Positions 1-5,659 of a DNA stretch of 7,474 nt are shown here, one piece after another. The notes under the pieces are model-generated. The model ran no database searches, had not been told where the DNA came from, and saw only the letters and a list, made by a program, of their open reading frames with translations. Position 1 is the first letter of the stretch. Each line of letters starts with the position of its first letter. This DNA comes from Hungateiclostridiaceae bacterium UBA3934 (GTDB lineage Bacteria; Bacillota; Clostridia; Acetivibrionales; DTU013): NCBI GenBank assembly GCA_002385815.1, contig DGEE01000001.1, positions 20,238 to 27,711 on the forward strand. Direction: 5' to 3'. The position numbers and the translations under genes are program-made.

Positions 1-747
1 ATACCGCTGACAGAAGAAGAGTATGCATTCGGTGTGGATAAAAATCAACCCGAGCTGCTCGAAGAGGTAAATAAATTCATTGCGGAGATTAAATCTGACG
101 GCACATTCGACAAGATACTCAACAATTACTTCGGGGACGGGACACCGACACCGGTTACGTCGGCAGAACTCAATCCGTCGAAGGATCAGCTTGTGGTAGC
201 TACCAATGCAGGTTTCGAGCCTTTCGAATATACGGCCGGGGACAAATATCTCGGAATAGATATGGAAATAGCGGCACTGCTGGCGGAACGCCTTGGTAAA
301 GAACTTGTTATCAGCAATATGGACTTTGAGGCTGTTTGTCTGTCAGTGGGACAGGGCAAGGCGGACATTGCCATGGCTGGTCTTACAATAAAAGAAGACA
401 GAAAGGAATATGTCACATTTTCTGACAAGTACTATGATGCTGCTCAGATGCTGATAGTAAAATCCTCTGACAAGAGATTCGACAACTGCAAGACGAGAGA
501 AGACGTCGAGGCAGTACTGAGCGGACTTGACAGCAAAACCAGGATCGGTGTGCAGAACGGGACCACAGGGAAATTCTATGTCGAAGGCGATGAGGATTGG
601 GGTTTCCAGGGATACAATGTTGAATGCGTCGGCTACAAATCAGGTTCGCTGGCAGTCCAGGACATGCTCAACGGTAACATAGATCTTGTCGTCATCGATG
701 AAGCTCCTGCCAAATGCATTGCAGAAGCAATAAATGAAATGAACTGA
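1..747 (+). CDS. Polar amino acid ABC transporter substrate-binding protein, tandem-domain, 5' end missing
   Basis: The reading frame is open from base 1, so the true start and any lipoprotein signal lie upstream; an in-frame GTG at 34 is not a credible start. Of 248 visible residues, 1-45 (TEEEYAFGVDKNQPELL through DGTFDKILNNYFG) match the usual C-terminal end of a type-2 periplasmic amino-acid-binding domain. After a linker (46-62) a second domain begins at 63 (LVVATNAGFEPFEY). It has the ligand-binding AGLTI-x3-R segment (R134), QNGTTG at 185-190 and the ID-x-APA turn (D233). These residues in the family contact the alpha-carboxyl and alpha-amino groups of the bound amino acid. The second domain stops 15 residues after D233, without the final lobe-1 helices that the first domain retains. 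It should act outside the membrane, delivering substrate to the permease and ATPase encoded next. Substrate identity cannot be read from the sequence. The family call is secure; the double-domain architecture is inferred because the first domain is mostly outside the window. Confidence 0.9.
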   Translation: MPLTEEEYAFGVDKNQPELLEEVNKFIAEIKSDGTFDKILNNYFGDGTPTPVTSAELNPSKDQLVVATNAGFEPFEYTAGDKYLGIDMEIAALLAERLGKELVISNMDFEAVCLSVGQGKADIAMAGLTIKEDRKEYVTFSDKYYDAAQMLIVKSSDKRFDNCKTREDVEAVLSGLDSKTRIGVQNGTTGKFYVEGDEDWGFQGYNVECVGYKSGSLAVQDMLNGNIDLVVIDEAPAKCIAEAINEMN

Positions 748-779
748 CAGCGCTGATCAGGCAGATGTCGTGATGAGGT

Positions 780-815
780 GTGCGGTGCCTCGCCGGTTCC
801 GGCGGGGCATCGTAT
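780..815 (+). repeat. Stem-loop between binding-protein and permease genes
   Basis: In RNA, bases 780-795 pair with 800-815 around a GTTC loop (796-799). The inner part is GC-rich (TGCCTCGCCG against CGGCGGGGCA). All imperfections are G-U pairs, so the stem has 16 continuous pairs on the + strand transcript but A-C mismatches on the other strand. No T-run follows (next bases are CTGAAAGGG), so it is not a standard intrinsic terminator. At this place in an ABC operon such a stem commonly protects the upstream mRNA from 3' exonucleases or reduces read-through, giving more binding protein than membrane components. That role is inferred. Confidence 0.7.
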
Positions 816-852
816 CTGAAAGGGCAGAAAGCGGACAATAAAGGGTATTGGT

Positions 853-1563
853 ATGGGTAATTTTGATAAGAAAATAGCTAAGTTCTGGGAAATATTCATA
901 AACCACAATGGATATGCAAAAGTACTGACAGGACTTCAGAATACGCTGATAATAGCTGTTGTCGGCCTGGCGATAGGTATCGTGATCGGAACGGTGATCG
1001 CTGCCATTGAAGTCATGCCGAAGTATAAAAGGCTGCCGAGGATACTCAATGGGGTATGTGCATTCTATGTAGGGCTGTTCAGAGGTACGCCCATAGTAGT
1101 CCAGCTGCTGGTGGCCTATTATGTGATACTCCCTCTGCTCGGCATAAATATGCCGCCTGTTAATGTCTGTATCATGGTATTCGGTCTCAACAGCGGGGCC
1201 TACGTATCAGAGATAATGAGGGGCGGCATACTGTCTGTTGATCCGGGGCAGATGGAGGCAGGTCGTGCAGTCGGCCTGAGCTACAGTGTGACGATGCTGA
1301 AAATCGTCGTTCCGCAGGCAGTTAAGAATATACTCCCTACATTGGGCAATGAGCTGATAGCATTGGTAAAGGAGACTTCGGTAGTAAGCTTCGTCGGCGC
1401 TGCAGACCTCTATGTCGCTTTCAGCTACATCGGAACGAATAATTATGAGTTCATGGTTCCTTACCTTGCAATGGCGCTTATTTATATCGTAATGGTCATG
1501 ATAATCGCGATGTTCGTCAGAATAATGGAAAGGAGCCTGAGAAAAAGTGATAGAAATAACTGA
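853..1563 (+). CDS. Polar amino acid ABC transporter permease (HisM/GlnP family)
   Basis: This 236-residue integral membrane protein forms the channel of an amino acid importer. The family signature FRGTP followed by QLL is at 76-85. The EAA loop, which docks on the ATPase, runs from E135 (EAGRAVGLS) through I160-L161-P162. Hydrophobic spans lie at about 30-52, 68-96, 103-120, 165-190 and 200-223, the usual five-helix layout. The length is normal for the family. The ATG at 853 is preceded by AAGGG (841-845) at 7 bases. It is the only permease gene between the binding protein and the ATPase, so a homodimer is likely unless another permease lies outside the window. Its 3' end overlaps the ATPase gene by 17 bases, implying coupled translation. 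Confidence 0.93.
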   Translation: MGNFDKKIAKFWEIFINHNGYAKVLTGLQNTLIIAVVGLAIGIVIGTVIAAIEVMPKYKRLPRILNGVCAFYVGLFRGTPIVVQLLVAYYVILPLLGINMPPVNVCIMVFGLNSGAYVSEIMRGGILSVDPGQMEAGRAVGLSYSVTMLKIVVPQAVKNILPTLGNELIALVKETSVVSFVGAADLYVAFSYIGTNNYEFMVPYLAMALIYIVMVMIIAMFVRIMERSLRKSDRNN

Positions 1564-2371
1564 TCTGAGAAAGAGCTTTGGCAACCTCGAAGTGCTCAAA
1601 GGCATCACAACCACCATCAGCGAAGGTGAGAAGGTCGTTGTCGTAGGGCCCTCCGGAAGCGGCAAAAGCACCTTTCTGCGCTGTCTCAACTGCATGGAGG
1701 ATCCCACATCAGGCTCCATAATATTTGACGGTGTCGATATCACCGATATGAAGGTCGACATTAATATACACAGACGGCGTATGGGGATGGTGTTCCAGCA
1801 GTTCAACCTTTTCAACAACAAGACAGTGCTGGGCAATATCATGCTGGCACCGCTGCATGTGAAGCTTACCGATTTTCGCAGGAAGAAGCTGAAGAATGCT
1901 TTCATAAGGATAAGCAATCTTTTTGCCAGGGACAAAAAGCCCCTTTATGAAATCAATGCAAACAGGCAGCAAATCAAAGAGGAAGTACGGGAAAATGCCC
2001 TTCGGCTGCTGAAGAGGATAGGGCTCGAGGACAAAGCCGATGCATACCCGTCTACGCTTTCAGGAGGCCAGAAACAGAGAATAGCCATAATCCGTGCGCT
2101 GGCGATGAACCCGAAGGTGATACTGTTTGATGAGCCTACATCAGCACTTGATCCTGAGATGGTGGGAGAAGTGCTGGATCTGATCAGGCAGCTGGCAGAA
2201 GAGGGGATGACCATGGTGATAGTGACCCATGAAATGGGCTTTGCCAGGGAAGTGGCCACAAGAGTGCTGTTTATGGATGATGGACAGATCCTCGAAGAGA
2301 ATGCACCGGCTGAGTTTTTCTCTAACCCTCAGAATCCACGGGCAAAGGAATTTCTGTCTAAAGTGCTGTGA
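1547..2371 (+). CDS. Polar amino acid ABC transporter ATP-binding protein (GlnQ/HisP family) with an inserted helical segment
   Basis: This cytoplasmic ATPase of 274 residues powers the importer. Visible motifs are Walker A GPSGSGKST (34-42), Q-loop VFQQF (Q84), signature LSGGQKQR (171-178), Walker B VILFDEP (191-197) with catalytic E196, D-loop SALD (199-202) and H-loop H228. All catalytic elements are intact. The start is a GTG at 1547 inside the permease gene, with AGGAG at 1531-1535, 11 bases upstream; no earlier start fits better. Family members are usually near 240-250 residues. The extra length is a basic stretch at about 107-148 (FRRKKLKN, then ISNLFARDKKPLYEI) between the Q-loop and the signature, in the helical subdomain that contacts the permease. 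The stop lies 5 bases from that of the convergent DHH gene. The family call is very secure; the transported amino acid is unknown. Confidence 0.96.
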   Translation: MIEITDLRKSFGNLEVLKGITTTISEGEKVVVVGPSGSGKSTFLRCLNCMEDPTSGSIIFDGVDITDMKVDINIHRRRMGMVFQQFNLFNNKTVLGNIMLAPLHVKLTDFRRKKLKNAFIRISNLFARDKKPLYEINANRQQIKEEVRENALRLLKRIGLEDKADAYPSTLSGGQKQRIAIIRALAMNPKVILFDEPTSALDPEMVGEVLDLIRQLAEEGMTMVIVTHEMGFAREVATRVLFMDDGQILEENAPAEFFSNPQNPRAKEFLSKVL

Positions 2372-2376
2372 GTAGT

Positions 2377-3387
2377 CTAATCATGGGATTGCCTGTCCAG
2401 CGTTTCCAGGATCCTGTTTTCGAGGAATGAATGGAAGGTGGACCAGGTTTCCCTGACTGATGCATCGGGGATAAACCCGCCAGCCATTGATTTGTGTCCT
2501 CCGCCGTTGCCGTACCCTTCAAGTATTTCCATGATAATTTTCCCGGCGTCAAAGTGAGTGGTCTCATTCCTGACGGAAAATTTAACGCCCTCTTTTCTCC
2601 TGGAATACGCTATTGCCAGTTCGACTTCCTTCAGTGACATAATGAAGTCCGATACAGTGCCCAGCAAAGAATCGGGGCAGTCCTCGCCAAGATATGCGAT
2701 TCCTACGTTTCCATATATTTTTATATTCTTTATGGCATTGCTGTACGCAGTCAGATCACGGAACCGGAGCTTGTTGAGCTGGATCAGGTTCAGCAGCTCA
2801 ATATCAGCGACCCTGTAAAGCATGCAGAACATGTCAAGATCCAGTTCACTGAAACCTCTGGACAAATCCAGCGTATCGGTTTTGATCCCGCAAAGCAGAG
2901 CAGTTGCAATATTTTTAGGGATCTCCACATCATTTTCCACGAAATACTCAGCGATTATCGATGAACATGCCCCTGCATCCGGTCGTATATCCTCAAACAA
3001 ATAATCTATTTTCTGGAATACGGGATGGTGGTCTATAGAAGCTATCTCATTCCCTATTAAATCAGTTATATTGGAATTGCCTTTCTGTGAGTCCACCAGG
3101 ACAATGTAATCATCCTCAGTCATGTCGTGTATGTCTCTGATATTTCTCAGCTTTATATCAAGAAGCTCGACCATCCTGTTGGTGCTGTATTTTTCGATTT
3201 CGCCGCGGTAGCAGATATCTGCATGGATGCCGGCATTTCGCAGCAGATACTGAAGGCCGAAGGCGCTTCCTATAGAATCAGGGTCCGGAGCATTGTGCAT
3301 CTGTATGAATATCCTCTGCCCGCCTGAGGATAATATATCGACAAGTGTCCGGAACCTGGTTTGCGTTTTGGTAGAGATGATGTCCAT
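2377..3387 (-). CDS. DHH/DHHA1 family phosphoesterase (NrnA-like)
   Basis: The 336-residue protein has the DHH phosphoesterase fold: motif I H31-N-A-P-D35-P-D37 with S38-I-G40-S41, a strand ending in D99 (IVLVDS), the namesake D119-H120-H121, and GIKTD171T. A C-terminal DHHA1 domain carries the glycine-rich GNGGGHKSMAGG (293-304). The Asp and His residues bind two metal ions (Mn2+ in characterised relatives). NrnA-type enzymes of this size degrade very short RNA oligonucleotides, and some also hydrolyse pAp or cyclic-dinucleotide breakdown products. Which of these applies here cannot be told. There are no membrane, PAS or CBS segments, so it is not a GdpP or CBS-DHH protein. The ATG at 3387 has only a weak GGGGG 12 bases upstream, but the next methionine, M30, lies directly before motif I. 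It lies 75 bases downstream of the AEC gene on the same strand. Confidence 0.9.
   Translation of the reverse strand: MDIISTKTQTRFRTLVDILSSGGQRIFIQMHNAPDPDSIGSAFGLQYLLRNAGIHADICYRGEIEKYSTNRMVELLDIKLRNIRDIHDMTEDDYIVLVDSQKGNSNITDLIGNEIASIDHHPVFQKIDYLFEDIRPDAGACSSIIAEYFVENDVEIPKNIATALLCGIKTDTLDLSRGFSELDLDMFCMLYRVADIELLNLIQLNKLRFRDLTAYSNAIKNIKIYGNVGIAYLGEDCPDSLLGTVSDFIMSLKEVELAIAYSRRKEGVKFSVRNETTHFDAGKIIMEILEGYGNGGGHKSMAGGFIPDASVRETWSTFHSFLENRILETLDRQSHD
2386..2420 (+). terminator. Weak candidate terminator for the ABC operon
   Basis: GGAT (2386-2389) pairs with ATCC (2411-2414), and CCTG (2392-2395) with CAGG (2407-2410). The stem has a 2-base bulge and an 11-base loop, and is followed by TGTTTT (2415-2420). 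It begins 14 bases after the ATPase stop, inside the 3' end of the convergent DHH gene. The stem is short and the T-run modest, so this is tentative; no better candidate appears nearby. Confidence 0.3.
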
Positions 3388-3429
3388 AGTATGTACCGAC
3401 CCCCGTGAATATCATTGAAATGTATCTAT

Positions 3430-3438
3430 ATTCTACCA
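3430..3438 (-). promoter_or_regulatory. Possible extended -10 promoter for the DHH gene
   Basis: On the minus strand TGG-TAGAAT forms a TGN-extended -10 (TAGAAT is one base from consensus, 3430-3435). The -35 position has only a poor TGGAAG. Transcription would start near 3423, leaving a leader of about 36 bases. It could give the DHH gene expression independent of the AEC gene upstream. This is pattern-based only. Confidence 0.3.
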
Positions 3439-3462
3439 CAAACAAGCCGCGCCTTCCATACA

Positions 3463-4386
3463 TTACAATTGAATAAGCAGCATCATCAGCGGCAGCGTCA
3501 CAATAGATGCCAGTGTCGTGAAAACAACGACCCGGGAGGCAAAAACAGAATCGCTGTCATATAATTCCGCAAAAATCGTCGTGGTTGCCGCTGCCGGCAT
3601 TGCAATCAGCAGGACGCAGATGGTCATCAGCATTTCCGGAAAGCCAAGGATTTTCAGTGCAGCAAATGCGATCAACGGCATCAGCACAAGCCTGACGGCA
3701 GTGATATAATAGATATCCCAACCCCTGAACAGTTCTTTGAATCTGCTGCCTGCCACGGTGGCACCTACTATCAGCATAGAAAGCGGGATAGTCATCGAAC
3801 CCACAAGATCCACAGCTTCGGCAACGGGGCCGGGCAGCCTGATGGACAGCATGAACAGAACTATGCCTATCAATACCGTTATTATTCCGGGATTCAGCAC
3901 GATCTTTTTTATGGAATCCCTGTTGAGTTTTTCACTGCTGCTGAATATAGCCATTCCATTTGTCCACAGGAATATGTTGAACACGGCGACATATATGGAT
4001 CCGTACAGGATGCCGGTCCTGCCGAACAGACTTTCAAGCACTGGGAATCCCATGAAACCGCAATTGGAATATACGGCTGTAAACTTCATTATTTTCTTTA
4101 TCTCGTTTTTCTGCCTGACAAACAGCACCTGCCCCAGCAATATGGACACCAGGTTGGCAACAACAGCGAAAATGAATACCAGCAGGACATTATTCATGAT
4201 GTCCGGCGAAAAGTCCATCTGGAAAGCAGACAGCACCAGAAGCGGATTTGTTATCTTCAGCAGCAGCTCGGACAGCTTTTTGCTGACGGCATCATTTATT
4301 ATACCGGTTTTTTTGGCAATAAATCCGACGAACATTATTAAAAAAAGGATGAGGACCTGATTGAAAACAGCAACCGAGTTGTCCAT
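3463..4386 (-). CDS. AEC (auxin efflux carrier) family transporter
   Basis: This 307-residue integral membrane protein has about ten hydrophobic spans. Features typical of the AEC family are an N-terminal helix ending GFIAKKTGII (21-30), the broken-helix segment around YSNCGFMGFPVLESLFG (106-122), a second-half start at NPGIITVLIGIVLF (165-178), the TIPLSMLIVGATVA segment (199-212), and a last pair of helices with MPAAATTTIFAELY (263-276). The length is normal. Bacterial AEC members with known substrates carry dicarboxylates such as malate or malonate, but the substrate cannot be read from sequence. A malic enzyme is encoded 1.4 kb away, so a malate-type substrate is a reasonable guess only. 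The ATG at 4386 has GAGG (minus strand) 5 bases upstream, a good site. The stop lies 75 bases before the DHH gene, and the two may be co-transcribed. Confidence 0.9.
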   Translation of the reverse strand: MDNSVAVFNQVLILFLIMFVGFIAKKTGIINDAVSKKLSELLLKITNPLLVLSAFQMDFSPDIMNNVLLVFIFAVVANLVSILLGQVLFVRQKNEIKKIMKFTAVYSNCGFMGFPVLESLFGRTGILYGSIYVAVFNIFLWTNGMAIFSSSEKLNRDSIKKIVLNPGIITVLIGIVLFMLSIRLPGPVAEAVDLVGSMTIPLSMLIVGATVAGSRFKELFRGWDIYYITAVRLVLMPLIAFAALKILGFPEMLMTICVLLIAMPAAATTTIFAELYDSDSVFASRVVVFTTLASIVTLPLMMLLIQL

Positions 4387-4416
4387 AAAAACCTCACATC
4401 TGTGTAAACTTGGCCG

Positions 4417-4446
4417 TTGACAGCCTAAAGGATATTATACTATACG
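4417..4446 (+). promoter_or_regulatory. Rightward promoter with consensus -35, upstream of rubrerythrin
   Basis: A perfect TTGACA (4417-4422) is followed after 18 bases by TATACG (4441-4446), which matches TATAAT at four positions. Transcription would start near 4453 and give a leader of about 150 bases before the rubrerythrin ATG. It lies back-to-back on the same DNA as the AEC promoter, so the two polymerases would exclude each other. A second, poorer candidate closer to the gene is TTGTGG (4535-4540), 18 bases, TATACG (4559-4564). Confidence 0.45.
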
Positions 4447-4461
4447 GGTTCATAAAAGCAA
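4434..4461 (-). promoter_or_regulatory. Promoter for the AEC carrier gene
   Basis: On the minus strand there is a perfect -10 TATAAT (4434-4439). It is separated by 16 bases from TTGCTT (4456-4461), which matches the consensus -35 at its first three bases. Transcription should start near 4427, about 40 bases before the ATG at 4386. It overlaps the rightward -35/-10 described separately. Confidence 0.5.
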
Positions 4462-4588
4462 TGCGGAAAACGACTTTACAGCAGGAGGACGGATCTTTTG
4501 GCGAGATACTGGATTTTTGTCCGGGAAACCTGTCTTGTGGCGGAATAATTTCATTTTTTATACGGATAATATTGTGTAAATCAAATAT

Positions 4589-4594
4589 AAGGAG
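4589..4594 (+). promoter_or_regulatory. Ribosome binding site deciding the rubrerythrin start
   Basis: AAGGAG lies 2 bases before an ATG at 4597 but 8 bases before the ATG at 4603. Only the second spacing is workable, so translation should start at 4603. Confidence 0.85.
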
Positions 4595-4602
4595 CGATGC
4601 AA

Positions 4603-5196
4603 ATGAATTTTAGGGAAAGCAGAACATATGTCAATCTGATGAGAGCATTTGCAGGCGAAAGCCAGGCGAGGAACAGATATAATATTGCGGCATCATTTGC
4701 CAGGAAGGAAGGTCTGCAGAATATCGAGGCAGTTTTCAATTATACGGCAGACCAGGAGAGAGCGCATGCCAAGGTCTTTTACGAACTGCTCAGGGATGCT
4801 GCGGGAGAACATATAGCCATCGAAGGTGCCTACCCGGTGGATCTTTACGACAGTACCCTCGAGTTGCTGAGGGCGGCACAGCGCAATGAAAACGAGGAAT
4901 GGGAGGATGTGTACAGGAACTTCGGTCTGATCGCGAAGGAAGAAGGCTATACGAAAATTTCCCATATCTTCGAGAACATAGCCAGGGTCGAAAGAGTCCA
5001 CGCTGAACGATTCGGGAGACTTGCAGATGAACTGGAGAGCGGGATACTGTTCAGGAAGAAGGAGGATACAGTCTGGATCTGTACCAACTGCGGGCACATC
5101 CATATGGGGAATGAGGCGCCGGAAATCTGCATCGTATGCAACCATCCGCGGGGCTTTTTCATCCCGTTCGAGGAGTCTTTTGCAGCAAAAAAATGA
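4603..5196 (+). CDS. Rubrerythrin (diiron domain plus rubredoxin-like domain)
   Basis: This cytoplasmic non-haem iron protein of 197 residues serves in anaerobes to reduce hydrogen peroxide, using electrons passed through its own rubredoxin-like iron site. The four-helix diiron domain (about 1-145) shows E19 in GESQAR, E52-x2-H55 in QERAH, E96 and E99 in RNENEEW, and E130-x2-H133 in VERVH, which is the expected ligand set. The C-terminal domain has C160-x2-C163 and C176-x2-C179 for a single iron. The length is normal and no key residue is missing. The start at 4603 follows from the ribosome binding site; an ATG two codons earlier is too close to it. The gene diverges from the AEC carrier and converges on the zinc-ribbon gene, with 31 bases between the stops. 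It is probably monocistronic. I looked for a PerR-type operator and found no convincing one. Confidence 0.96.
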   Translation: MNFRESRTYVNLMRAFAGESQARNRYNIAASFARKEGLQNIEAVFNYTADQERAHAKVFYELLRDAAGEHIAIEGAYPVDLYDSTLELLRAAQRNENEEWEDVYRNFGLIAKEEGYTKISHIFENIARVERVHAERFGRLADELESGILFRKKEDTVWICTNCGHIHMGNEAPEICIVCNHPRGFFIPFEESFAAKK

Positions 5197-5227
5197 AACC
5201 GTGATATAAACCGGCTGCATCGCTCTG

Positions 5228-5434
5228 TCAGAGATCCTGTATCATTTCCAGACGTTTGAGGATATTTTGCTTTTTGAAAGCATCAGCAATCGTTTCCTTT
5301 ACTGCTGTGACAGACATGCAGTCTTCATTTCTGCATTTCGGGCACATAAGAGCTGAGCAGTCGAATATGGCATCGGCCCTGACTGTATTGCTGTATCCGC
5401 ATGCGGCACATCCAATCGTAACTTTGAATTTCAT
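5228..5434 (-). CDS. Small zinc-ribbon-like protein of unknown function
   Basis: This 68-residue protein begins MKFKVTIG and has two CxxC knuckles, C9-x2-C12 (CAAC) and C31-x2-C34 (CPKC), 18 residues apart. That spacing is typical of zinc-ribbon or rubredoxin-like metal sites. Two further cysteines, C26 and C39, flank the second knuckle. The last 30 residues are predicted helical and charged (KKQNILKRLEMI) with no membrane segment. An in-frame ATG six codons upstream (5452) would overlap the ribosome binding site. GGAGG (5442-5446, minus strand) sits 7 bases before the ATG at 5434, so 5434 is the start. I do not recognise a named family. It could be a nucleic-acid or protein-binding zinc ribbon, or a small metal or redox protein partnered with the adjacent rubrerythrin. 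A LexA-like palindrome overlaps its predicted transcription start. Confidence 0.8.
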   Translation of the reverse strand: MKFKVTIGCAACGYSNTVRADAIFDCSALMCPKCRNEDCMSVTAVKETIADAFKKQNILKRLEMIQDL

Positions 5435-5441
5435 ATGAAAG

Positions 5442-5446
5442 CCTCC
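5442..5446 (-). promoter_or_regulatory. Ribosome binding site deciding the zinc-ribbon start
   Basis: GGAGG on the minus strand lies 7 bases before the ATG at 5434. An upstream in-frame ATG at 5452 precedes this site and has no site of its own, so the shorter 68-residue protein is preferred. Confidence 0.85.
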
Positions 5447-5454
5447 GATCATGG

Positions 5455-5468
5455 CGAACTTGTGTTCG
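5455..5468 (-). promoter_or_regulatory. Candidate LexA (SOS) box at the zinc-ribbon gene
   Basis: The palindrome CGAAC-TTGT-GTTCG has a perfect GAAC-N4-GTTC core (5456-5459 and 5464-5467), the core of the Gram-positive LexA/DinR operator. It sits between the predicted -10 (5477-5482) and the ribosome binding site (5442-5446), essentially over the expected transcription start, where bound LexA would block initiation. The central four bases fit the Bacillus consensus imperfectly. The match and placement are seen in the sequence; SOS control is inferred. Confidence 0.45.
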
Positions 5469-5476
5469 GGTATTCA

Positions 5477-5482
5477 ATTATA
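5477..5482 (-). promoter_or_regulatory. -10 element of the zinc-ribbon gene promoter
   Basis: A perfect TATAAT on the minus strand would start transcription near 5470, about 36 bases before the ATG. The -35 position (TGTATT at a 17-base spacing) is poor, so the promoter may be weak or need an activator. Confidence 0.4.
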
Positions 5483-5630
5483 TATCTCTGCCGGCGAATA
5501 ATACAGCCCGGAATTTTTTTATATCGCCTGATGTCGAACAAACATTCGGCTTTTCCAAACGATATTTCATTTTATCACAGTATTTCAGATTTTTTGAGAA
5601 AGCGGATACGTCTATGTGTTTAAAAATAGC

Positions 5631-5659
5631 TTGATTATGGAAATGAACTTTGCTATCCT
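5631..5659 (+). promoter_or_regulatory. Candidate malic enzyme promoter
   Basis: TTGATT (5631-5636), a 17-base spacer and TATCCT (5654-5659) match the consensus at four positions each. Transcription would start near 5666 with a leader of about 93 bases. A competing arrangement is TTGATA (5659-5664), 15 bases, TATAAA (5680-5685), which has better hexamers but a short spacer. The sequence alone does not decide between them. Confidence 0.35.

Noticed and set aside
748..852. A frameshifted remnant of the second binding domain's missing C-terminus after the stop at 745-747
   Set aside because: The other forward frame gives an Arg-rich sequence unlike a binding-protein tail, and the area is occupied by the stem-loop.
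1207..1935. Long minus-strand open frame antisense to the permease and ATPase genes
   Set aside because: It is a codon-bias shadow of two clearly real genes and has no recognisable domain.
3419..3464. 7-bp inverted repeat AATGTAT/ATACATT between the AEC and DHH genes as a terminator
   Set aside because: The loop is over 30 bases, the stem is AT-rich and only a very short T-run follows on the minus strand. It is too weak to call.
4431..4582. A PerR box (TTATAAT-N-ATTATAA) upstream of rubrerythrin
   Set aside because: The best AT-rich candidates around 4432-4446 and 4565-4580 match only about half of the positions, so I do not claim one.
4410..4613. 67-codon open frame in the rubrerythrin leader
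   Set aside because: It needs a TTG start with no ribosome binding site, overlaps both promoters and resembles no protein.
5181..5217. TGCAGC/GCTGCA pair around the rubrerythrin stop as a bidirectional terminator
   Set aside because: The stem is only 6 pairs with a large loop and no T-run on either side.
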